Positions 11,127-17,961 of a stretch of DNA of 64,000 nt are shown here, one piece after another. This DNA comes from Planctomycetota bacterium. Its GTDB lineage: Bacteria > Planctomycetota > UBA1135 > GCA-002686595. The position numbers and the translations under genes are program-made. Location of the stretch: positions 1-64,000 of the forward strand of contig JANQEJ010000284.1 of the NCBI GenBank assembly GCA_028278425.1. Reading direction: 5' to 3'. The notes beneath the pieces were generated by a model, which searched no databases, was not told the DNA's origin, and worked only from the letters and a program-made list of their open reading frames with translations. Position 1 is the first letter of the stretch; each line of letters starts with the position of its first letter.

Positions 11127-11187
11127 TCGGATCAAGCCCACGGTTGCCTGACCGGGATGCCGTCGGGCATGCCCGGTCTCCGATCAG
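11123..11187. terminator. Nested inverted repeat, probable bidirectional terminator
   Basis: Outer arms CTGATCGGA (11123-11131) and TCCGATCAG (11179-11187) are perfect 9-base complements, and each arm contains the stop codon of one of the two convergent genes. Inside lies a second hairpin, ACCGGGATGCC (11151-11161) pairing with GGCAT-G-CCCGGT (11166-11177) with one bulged base. There is no T-run, so termination might need Rho or another factor. Confidence 0.45.
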
Positions 11188-12965
11188 GGAAACCATTCGT
11201 TCGCGAGGATGAAGTTCTTGACCGCGCCCTCACCCACGAAGCCGCTTGCGTTGCAGACCGCTTCACACGGCAGCGTCAGCCAGCCGAATTCGAAGTCGGT
11301 TCCGTCCACGCAGATAGACGTAAACGGGGGCGACTCCACTTGGCACGCCTCCGTCGCGGAAACGACGATCAGGAAGGTCACGCCGGCGGAGGCCGCCTTG
11401 CAGGCGTTGACGCCGCTCAAGCCGAGAGCGCCTTGCAACTGCGAAGCCACCACGTTGTCTCCCCATTGGGTCGTCGCGGAAACCGCGGCGAAGGCGAGCG
11501 CCGCGCGGCTCGAATCCGACATCGCGGCGGGAGGGACGTTGTTGACGACGTCCGCCCTCAATTGCGCCGCCAGGGCGACCAAGCTGATCGGATTTAGGCC
11601 CAGGTCAGCGTCATCGATGTCGCCCAGTCCGGTACCCGGCGTGAGCAGATTCAACAGGGAGGTGCCGGTCGTGATGACCGTGGCTCCCGAAGGGAGCTGG
11701 GTGACGGTTGCGCTGCTCGCGTCGTCAAAGACGACGAGCACCGACCCATTGGGCGCCCCAAGGCTCGTCACCGTGATCGTGCCGTCCAAGATCGCCGTGT
11801 GAAAGAACGAGCCACCGGAGTCCAGTTGCACGAGCTCGGAGGACCACACCATGTCCTTGAAAACGGGCAGCGCGGTGATGCCGATCGTGAAGTCGATCGC
11901 GTTGGTGAACCCGACGCCCGCGCCGAGCTGGCCGGCCTGGATGCTCGCCGGGAAGCCGATCAGGGAGCAGTCCGGCAGGATCGGGATCGAGAACGGCGAG
12001 CCGAAGCCGACACCGCCGCCGTCCGTGAGGAACGGGTTCGGAAAAGTGTCGTCGATGAGGACAACACAGCCGTCGCCTCCGGGTCCGCTGGAGATGCCGA
12101 AGAAGTCGACGACCGGCGCGGCCAGCGCGTCCTTGGTGATCGACGGGTCCCAGGGGATTCCGATCGTCGGCGTCCTGGAGCCGAGGCTGAGCACGCCGAC
12201 GTTGCAGCCCGTGCCGAAGCGCTGGGCCTGTGACCCGATGCCGAAGGCGCCATCGTCCTCCCCGATCTGCATGTAGAAGGAGGCGGTGCCGGGCGTCACG
12301 AAGGACATCGTTCCCTGGCACAGGCCGCCGGAGTAACGATCGAAGCAGTCCTCCGTTCCCGTGACCGGGTCCGGGGCACCGGCGCAGGTGCCCGTGGTGG
12401 TGACCAGGAGGGGGCCCGACACGGCGTCGGTCGCGGTGTAGCCCCAGCCGAACGGGCCGTCCGCCAACGCGAAGCCCGCGGTCGAGATGTCCACCTTCAT
12501 GGTGAACGAAGCCGTGGCGATGCCGTTCGGGCTGCCCGGCAGGCCGCTGAAGCTGTAGGTCGCCGCCGGCGCTCCGAGCGCACTGCACAGTCCTCTGTAA
12601 TCGGGGTAGAACGAGACGTCGATGGAAGCGCCGGGGCCGCCCATGCCGGGGTCGAGGGCGGTCGTGCTATAGCCGAAGCTGAACTCGCAGACCAAACCGG
12701 TCAGGCCGCACGACTTGTGCCCCCAGTCGATGAACTCGTCGCCGATGGTGCCGATCGTGGTGAAGGTGCCGCTGAGCGCGGAGTTGTCGAAGCACGACGG
12801 AACAAGCGCGTCGGCCGCAGGGTCCAGGGTCGTGATCTCGCCCGTTGCGTAGTCCATCTTGAGGTGCGTGACCTCGCCCGGAATGCGATGCTCGGAAACC
12901 TGCGCCCAACCGGAATGAGAGAGCACCGCAAACGCCGTCATGCAAGCAAAGGGAAGCCGATTCAT
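11184..12965 (-). CDS. Secreted protein of unknown function, Cys-containing, beta-rich
   Basis: The 593-residue protein starts MNRLPFACMTAFAVLSHSGWAQ, a signal peptide ending near residue 22. ATG 12965 is chosen because AGAAGG lies about 9 bases upstream and the signal peptide begins there; the open frame extends further but without signal features. The mature protein is rich in Gly, Ser, Thr and Asp with scattered cysteines (SCFDNS, KSCGLTGLVCEF, CEAVCNASG), in the style of large planctomycete secreted proteins. I recognise no catalytic motif. It lies 106 bases downstream of the kinase gene on the same strand and may be co-transcribed with it. Its C-terminus (FILANEWFP) has no obvious sorting signal. 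Confidence 0.65.
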   Translation of the reverse strand: MNRLPFACMTAFAVLSHSGWAQVSEHRIPGEVTHLKMDYATGEITTLDPAADALVPSCFDNSALSGTFTTIGTIGDEFIDWGHKSCGLTGLVCEFSFGYSTTALDPGMGGPGASIDVSFYPDYRGLCSALGAPAATYSFSGLPGSPNGIATASFTMKVDISTAGFALADGPFGWGYTATDAVSGPLLVTTTGTCAGAPDPVTGTEDCFDRYSGGLCQGTMSFVTPGTASFYMQIGEDDGAFGIGSQAQRFGTGCNVGVLSLGSRTPTIGIPWDPSITKDALAAPVVDFFGISSGPGGDGCVVLIDDTFPNPFLTDGGGVGFGSPFSIPILPDCSLIGFPASIQAGQLGAGVGFTNAIDFTIGITALPVFKDMVWSSELVQLDSGGSFFHTAILDGTITVTSLGAPNGSVLVVFDDASSATVTQLPSGATVITTGTSLLNLLTPGTGLGDIDDADLGLNPISLVALAAQLRADVVNNVPPAAMSDSSRAALAFAAVSATTQWGDNVVASQLQGALGLSGVNACKAASAGVTFLIVVSATEACQVESPPFTSICVDGTDFEFGWLTLPCEAVCNASGFVGEGAVKNFILANEWFP

Positions 12966-13071
12966 GTTGCGCCTTCTCTGATACGAAGCAAACCCGCTCA
13001 AAAACCGTCCGGCCGGTCCCGTCGATTCTAGAGGAGCGTCGTCAGCCCTGGGGCAAAACCTCAGGAGTCCG

Positions 13072-15786
13072 CTAGTGAATCCCTCTAGCCGGACGAACAC
13101 CGACGGTCCTGTGGGGATCCGCAGGGTCGTTGTCGTTCCGGCGAGCGGACCGCGCGTCGAAGGCGAAGTCGCGGTAACCACCGCCACGGATCACGCGGCT
13201 GCCCGCTTCGGGTCCAACGGGGTTCTCTTCCGGGCTGACGCCGTAGAAGCCCTCGTCGTATCCGTCCATGCACCATTCCCAGACGTTGCCTACGACGTTG
13301 TGCAGCCCGAAGCCGTTCGCTCGGAACGAATCCACCGGGGCGTGTACGACGTAACCGTCGTTCAGCCAGTCGTGCTCGCTTCCGACGATTCCGGGTGGGC
13401 GCCCATACCTGTCGGCAAGGTTCGCGGCCCCGACGAGCGTCTCTTTCTCCTGCCCCGTCCACCAGGAGGACTCCGTACCTCCGCGAGATCCATACTCCCA
13501 CTGCGCCTCGCTTGGGAACCCGAGCCCCATCCACGCAAGCACTTGCCTGCACTTGAGCCAGCTCACGAGCTCGACGGGGTGGAGCAAAGTAGCACCCGTG
13601 CCGAACGCATCGAGTTTCGGATCGTATTGACCATCCGGTCCGTAGCCGCTCGGGTTGTTCCCGGTGAGTCGCTTCCACTGGGCCTGGGTCAGCTCGTACT
13701 TGGAGAGGAAAAAGGCGGACAGCGTCACCTTGTGGGCAAGCTCCTCCTTCTCCACTCTTGCCTCGTAGTTGGGCTTGGAGCGATCCGTGCTCTGAGCCCC
13801 CATCCAGAAGGTCGCGCCCGGGAGCAGCACGAGGACGATCCCCGACTCCTCCGTCAGCTCGAGGCCTCCGGTGTCCTCATTTCGCAAGGGCTCATCGCCC
13901 GACAGCACGTGCCAGAATTCCCAGAGACCCGTGTTCGCATCCGGTCCGATCGGGACCAGCCCCATCTGGACGGACAGTTCCAGGTCCGGGTAGCGTGCCG
14001 CGATGGCCGGACCGGCCGCTTCCCATCGGTGGCGGAATTCCCCTCCTTCCGCAAAGCCGGCCTTCAGCCGCTCCGCCGCGGCGATGCGCCGGCCCATGCC
14101 CCACCCGTGCTCAACGCTCAGCCCGCTGCCCATCAGGCCCGTCTCCGGGTCGCTGAGGTCCTCGATCATCCGCACCAATTCGGACAACTGGCCGTGCCAC
14201 CAGTCGTCCGCGTCGTTGGCGAATCGAAGCGATCGTTCCAAGGACGTCTCTTCCGAAGTCAACGCGCGCGATTCCAGCTCCGCGAGCATCGCATAGTGTC
14301 CCGGATAGTCCTCCTCGCGGCCCCGCAGAGTCGCGACCAGCCCGTCGGCCGCCTTCATCCAGTCGCGCAGATCCTGCAGCCTCTCCGGATGCGGCGGCCA
14401 AAGCGACCGTGCGTCCGCTACCTGCCTTTCGTAGTCGCGGAACGCCGAGAGCCCCAGCACGCCGTGGCGCTGCCGCTCCGACTCGTCGCGCTCTTTCTTG
14501 AGCCAGAAGGAACTGATGCTGAGAACGGCGACGACCGTCACGAGCGCCACCGTCGACGTCGCCGCAAGAGTGCGATTGCGCCGCACCCACTTGCGGAGCT
14601 CCACGATCGGGCCGGTCCTATAGGCGCTCACGACGCGATCCTCCAGGAACGCCCGAAGGTCCTCCGCCAGCTCGCCCATGTCCGCGTAGCGGTCCGCGGC
14701 GTCGCGACGCATCGCCTTCTCGCAGATGGCGGCAAGCTCCGCGGGCGTATCCGGAGCCAGCTCCAGCACCGGTGTAGGCGGCCCATGCATCACCGCGGCC
14801 AGGATCGTGTGGGGGGACGGCCGGCTCCCAGGCCGCAAATAGGGCAGTTGACTCGTGAGGAGGTGGTAGAGCATAGCGCCCAGCGCATACACGTCCGAAC
14901 GCGCGCCCACTTCATCCACCCTCCCCTCGGCCTGCTCCGGAGGCATGTAGAAGGGTGTGCCCACAACGGTGCCGTCCATCGTCACCACGGGTGAGTCCAG
15001 GCCGCTTTCCTTCGCGTCTCCGCGGTCGGTCACAAGCTCGGAGAGAGAAATGCTCGTGTCCGCGCCGAGCCGAAGGTTGCGCGAGTCCTCCCGACCCTCC
15101 ACCCGGGCGAGCCCCCAGTCCATGACGTAAACTTCGCCGTACTTCCCGACCATCACGTTCGCGGGTTTGAGATCGCGATGGACGACTCCCTTGTCGTGGG
15201 CGAAAGACATCGCCTCGCAGACTTTGAGGAGCACGCCCAGAGCGCGGGGGGTCGTCCACCCCTCCTTGCCATCGTGGACGAGCTCGAACACGCGCTTGAG
15301 GTCGATTCCTTTGACCAGGCGCATCGTGAAATAGACGCGACCCTCGGAGTCGACGCCGAGCTCGTGGACAGGGACCACTCCCGGGTGATCGAGTTGTCCC
15401 GTCACTTGTGCCTCGTCGATGAAGCGTGTGAGTCTCTCGGTGGCGACCTCGGGCACGCCTCCACTTCCGGCCGTGGGCCCGTTGCCGAGAATCACCTTCA
15501 TTGCGAGATTCCGGCGGAGATCCGAGTCAAAGACCTTCAGTACGGAACCCATGCCGCCGCGCCCAACCTCCCCTTTGAGCACGTATCGGGAGCCGCTGAC
15601 GCTCTGTGACTGGAGCTTCTTGAGCCTCTCCCAGGTCGTGGCCGTCCGGTGTTCAAGATCTACATCGGGTTCCCCTTCGGTCTGGAACGACCGCGTGAGG
15701 CGAGCCGTGAGCTCGCTTTCCGTTTCGGGCAGCTCAGGCTCCGGCTTGCTCTCTTTGCCCGGTGCGGGCGGGTCGTCCTGGCTCAT
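13072..15786 (-). CDS. Membrane Ser/Thr protein kinase with C-terminal formylglycine-generating-enzyme-like domain
   Basis: The 904-residue protein has a PASTA-less receptor kinase layout. The kinase domain spans about residues 68-390, with glycine loop GEVGRGGMGSV, catalytic HRDLKPAN and DWG in place of DFG (VMDWGLAR). A single transmembrane helix lies at about 402-424 (TVALVTVVAVLSISSFWL). The outer part ends in a SUMF1/FGE-like domain at about 650-904, seen in LLPGATFWMGAQ, KYELTQAQWKRLTG, GNVWEWCMDGYDE and SRVIRGGGYRDFAFDARSA. Such kinase-FGE fusions are frequent in Planctomycetota; the FGE-like part probably senses or binds rather than modifies sulfatases, an inference. The downstream gene at 12965 may be its partner. 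Confidence 0.9.
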   Translation of the reverse strand: MSQDDPPAPGKESKPEPELPETESELTARLTRSFQTEGEPDVDLEHRTATTWERLKKLQSQSVSGSRYVLKGEVGRGGMGSVLKVFDSDLRRNLAMKVILGNGPTAGSGGVPEVATERLTRFIDEAQVTGQLDHPGVVPVHELGVDSEGRVYFTMRLVKGIDLKRVFELVHDGKEGWTTPRALGVLLKVCEAMSFAHDKGVVHRDLKPANVMVGKYGEVYVMDWGLARVEGREDSRNLRLGADTSISLSELVTDRGDAKESGLDSPVVTMDGTVVGTPFYMPPEQAEGRVDEVGARSDVYALGAMLYHLLTSQLPYLRPGSRPSPHTILAAVMHGPPTPVLELAPDTPAELAAICEKAMRRDAADRYADMGELAEDLRAFLEDRVVSAYRTGPIVELRKWVRRNRTLAATSTVALVTVVAVLSISSFWLKKERDESERQRHGVLGLSAFRDYERQVADARSLWPPHPERLQDLRDWMKAADGLVATLRGREEDYPGHYAMLAELESRALTSEETSLERSLRFANDADDWWHGQLSELVRMIEDLSDPETGLMGSGLSVEHGWGMGRRIAAAERLKAGFAEGGEFRHRWEAAGPAIAARYPDLELSVQMGLVPIGPDANTGLWEFWHVLSGDEPLRNEDTGGLELTEESGIVLVLLPGATFWMGAQSTDRSKPNYEARVEKEELAHKVTLSAFFLSKYELTQAQWKRLTGNNPSGYGPDGQYDPKLDAFGTGATLLHPVELVSWLKCRQVLAWMGLGFPSEAQWEYGSRGGTESSWWTGQEKETLVGAANLADRYGRPPGIVGSEHDWLNDGYVVHAPVDSFRANGFGLHNVVGNVWEWCMDGYDEGFYGVSPEENPVGPEAGSRVIRGGGYRDFAFDARSARRNDNDPADPHRTVGVRPARGIH

Positions 15787-16102
15787 GTGGACATTCTAGC
15801 GCCGGCCGCCATCGGCTCCGCTCGAGGTACAGGACCACCGTGTTCCACCGCCACGTTGCCGGCGCGATGGAGCGCATCGACAAGCCGGACTCGCTCGTCG
15901 ACGAGGCAGTTTTCCTTCACGAGAGCAGCCCGTCATTCAACAAGTTCACTCATGGACCGTCGAAGCGCAGCGTCGAGGGGCCGCATCTCCATTTTTTTCT
16001 GGGTGTTGCTGATCCGCGGGAACGCTCCTCCCCGCGTTCGCTACCGCGCGGGAGGAACGGGCCTCCCGCCTCTCACCCTTCGACGAAATAGGAGATCACG
16101 AC
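15787..16102. other. Intergenic region between divergent kinase and secreted-protein genes
   Basis: This 316-base stretch separates two divergently transcribed genes, so both promoters should lie here. I see no confident -35/-10 pair. A plus-strand frame stays open from 15762 to 16091 but has no ribosome site and no recognisable protein, and I leave it uncalled. A short T-run follows CATCTCCA near 15990. The only clear structure is the hairpin listed separately at 16048-16069. Confidence 0.4.
16048..16069 (+). promoter_or_regulatory. Perfect 8-base hairpin in the leader of the secreted CBM-like gene
   Basis: GCGGGAGG (16048-16055) and CCTCCCGC (16062-16069) are perfect complements separated by a 6-base loop. 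The hairpin ends about 33 bases before the TTG start at 16103, so it probably lies in the 5' leader. There is no following T-run, so it is more likely an mRNA structure or protein-binding site than a terminator. Function is not known. Confidence 0.3.
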
Positions 16103-17323
16103 TTGAAAGACCCTTGCCTCAAGCCCACCCGGCCCGTGGGAGCTCTCGCCCTGCTCGCGCTCGCATCCCCTCTGACCGCCCAGAACCTGCTCACGATCGA
16201 GGCCCGGGACGACAAGCCCGGCCCGGTCGAGGCGCTCGTCGAGGCCCGCGACGCGACCGGCGGCGTGCTCGATTCGACGACGATCTTCTGGGACGCCGAC
16301 GACGACGGGTGGCGCTCGCTGCCCGTCGGCGGCTTCGCGCTGCCCACCGGCACGACGACCGTGCGCGTGACCTACAAGAACGACTTCGGTCCGCGCGACC
16401 TCTTCATCGACTTCATCTCCGTCGACGGCAACGTGTGCGACGGACCGGACTTCCGCGCGGACGGCGGACCGGATCCCTCCTTCCCCGGTGCCAACGAGAC
16501 GATCCTCGACGGGCGCAGCGTCGCCGACCTCGGCAACCAGGACGACTGGGTCGAGTACACGGTGGCTCCGCTGCTCAGCATCGAAGCCCGCGACGACAAG
16601 CCGGGGCCGGTCGAGGCGCTGGTGGAGGCGAAGGACTCCGGCGGCGCGGTTCTCGCTTCCTCGACGATCCTCTGGGACGCCGACGACAACGGCTGGCGCT
16701 CGCTGCCGGCCGGCGGGATGACGCTCCCGATCGGAACGGCGCGCGTCCGCGTGACGTTCAAGAACGACTCCTTCACGCCGGGCGATCCAGACCTCGACCG
16801 CAACCTCTTCATCGACACCTACGAGGTCTCCGGCTTCACGCACGAGGCGGAGGACTACTGCGTCGACGGCGGCGCCGGAGTCGGCGTCGTCGACGGTCGG
16901 ACCGTCGCCGACCTGGGAAACCAGAACGACTACGTCGAGTACGAGCTCGCCCTCGCGAAGCAGACGATCCGCCTCGGGAGTCCGGCGAACCCCTTCGGGT
17001 TCCGGCGCGGCGACACGCCGCCGATCATCGGCGAGACGTGGGACCCGCTCGTGACGACCTTCCAGTCGGGAGCCATCCTCGCGGTGGTGGCGGTCTCCGG
17101 CGGGCCGACGAACATCCCGCTCGGCGGCCCGGGGACGCTCCTGTGCGACCCGACGCTCGCGCCGCTGGCGGTCCTCGGCGCGCCCGGCGTCAACTTCGCG
17201 ATCCCGATCCCCGAGGTGTGCATCTTCGTGGGTCAGGGGCTGTGCACGCAGGGAGTGTCGGTCGACGCCTTCGGAGCGTTCGCCTTCGCGAACGCGCTCG
17301 ACATCGTGATCGGTAGCCACTGA
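16103..17323 (+). CDS. Secreted protein with two xylan-binding (CBM60/CBM35-like) repeat domains
   Basis: The 406-residue protein has a signal peptide (to about LASPLTAQ, residue 28) and two tandem copies of a domain of about 128 residues. Each copy has IEARDDKPGPVEALVEA, then FWDADDDGWRSLP or LWDADDNGWRSLP, then VRVTYKND or VRVTFKND, then RDLFIDF or RNLFIDT, and ends at NQDDWVEY or NQNDYVEY. This pattern resembles Ca-dependent xylan-binding modules, so carbohydrate binding is likely but not proven. The last 130 residues are a different beta-rich domain (RLGSPANPFGFRRGD) common in secreted proteins of this kind. The start is TTG 16103 with GGAG upstream. A strong terminator follows. Confidence 0.7.
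   Translation: MKDPCLKPTRPVGALALLALASPLTAQNLLTIEARDDKPGPVEALVEARDATGGVLDSTTIFWDADDDGWRSLPVGGFALPTGTTTVRVTYKNDFGPRDLFIDFISVDGNVCDGPDFRADGGPDPSFPGANETILDGRSVADLGNQDDWVEYTVAPLLSIEARDDKPGPVEALVEAKDSGGAVLASSTILWDADDNGWRSLPAGGMTLPIGTARVRVTFKNDSFTPGDPDLDRNLFIDTYEVSGFTHEAEDYCVDGGAGVGVVDGRTVADLGNQNDYVEYELALAKQTIRLGSPANPFGFRRGDTPPIIGETWDPLVTTFQSGAILAVVAVSGGPTNIPLGGPGTLLCDPTLAPLAVLGAPGVNFAIPIPEVCIFVGQGLCTQGVSVDAFGAFAFANALDIVIGSH
16187..16954 (+). repeat. Internal tandem duplication encoding two carbohydrate-binding-like domains
   Basis: Two in-frame copies of 384 bases start at 16187 and 16571. The match is clear in protein and strong at DNA level near the start of each copy (CTGCTCA..ATCGA.GCCC). The first copy has a short insertion-like difference after VDGNVCDGPD. 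This is a domain duplication within one gene, not a mobile repeat. Confidence 0.8.
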
Positions 17324-17338
17324 GAGGAGGCCGATCGC

Positions 17339-17378
17339 GGGGGGACGGCGCCACACCGTCCCCCCCCTGCTATTTTCT
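17339..17378 (+). terminator. Rho-independent-like terminator after the CBM-like gene
   Basis: GGGGGGACGG (17339-17348) and CCGTCCCCCC (17356-17365) form a perfect 10-base stem with a 7-base loop (CGCCACA), followed by a pyrimidine-rich tail containing TATTTTCTCT (17371-17380). It lies 16 bases after the stop at 17323 and just before the ATG of the sigma factor gene at 17383, so it should insulate the two units. The T-rich tail is separated from the stem by about five bases, so efficiency is uncertain. Confidence 0.6.
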
Positions 17379-17382
17379 CTGC

Positions 17383-17961
17383 ATGGCCGAAGCGGGCGAG
17401 GTCACCCAGCTCCTGCGGCGCGCCGAGAGCGGCGACGAGTCCGCGGTCGAGCGCTTGATCCCCCTGATCTACGACGAGCTCAGGGCCCTCGCGTCGCGCC
17501 AGCTCGACGCCGAGCGCCGGGACCACACGCTCCAGGCCACCGCGCTCGCCCACGAGGCCTACCTGAGGCTCACCGAGCAGAAGGAGACACGTTGGACGAA
17601 CCGCTCGCACTTCTTCGCGCTCGCGGCCACCTCGATCCGGCGGATCCTGATCGACTACGCGCGGGCGCGCGCGGCCGAGAAGCGCGTCGAGGGAAGGGAG
17701 CGGGTTGCGTTCGAGGGCGTCGAGCGCCTGCTCACGCACGAACCGCGGCAGCTCGTCGAGCTCGACGAAGCGCTGGAGCGGCTGGCGCGGTTCGACGCCC
17801 GCAAGGCGCGCGTCGTCGAGCTGCGCTTCTTCGGCGGGCTGGACGTCGGCGAGGTGGCGCGGGTGCTCGACGTCTCGACGCCGACGGTCAAGCGCGACTG
17901 GAGCGCGGCGCGGGCCTGGCTGCAGGCCGAGATGCGGAAGGAGCCCGACGCTGAACCCTGA
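17383..17961 (+). CDS. ECF RNA polymerase sigma factor, acidobacterial/planctomycete subfamily (TIGR02999-like)
   Basis: The 192-residue sigma factor has region 2 at about residues 20-90 (LIPLIYDELRALASRQL, ALAHEAYLRL, WTNRSHFFALAATSIRRILIDYARA) and region 4 at about 125-185 (RFDARKARVVELRFFGGLDVGEVARVLDVSTPTVKRDW split by its helix-turn-helix). These stretches are diagnostic of the subfamily that is paired with kinase-TPR proteins. The kinase gene starts inside its 3' end (11-base overlap), so the pair forms one unit; the kinase presumably controls the sigma factor or its target response. Regulon members cannot be seen here. Confidence 0.93.
   Translation: MAEAGEVTQLLRRAESGDESAVERLIPLIYDELRALASRQLDAERRDHTLQATALAHEAYLRLTEQKETRWTNRSHFFALAATSIRRILIDYARARAAEKRVEGRERVAFEGVERLLTHEPRQLVELDEALERLARFDARKARVVELRFFGGLDVGEVARVLDVSTPTVKRDWSAARAWLQAEMRKEPDAEP

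Noticed and set aside
15762-16091. Plus-strand frame of 109 codons in the divergent intergenic region
   Set aside because: It overlaps the start of the kinase gene antisense, has no ribosome site and no recognised protein. It could be a decayed gene but I cannot support it.
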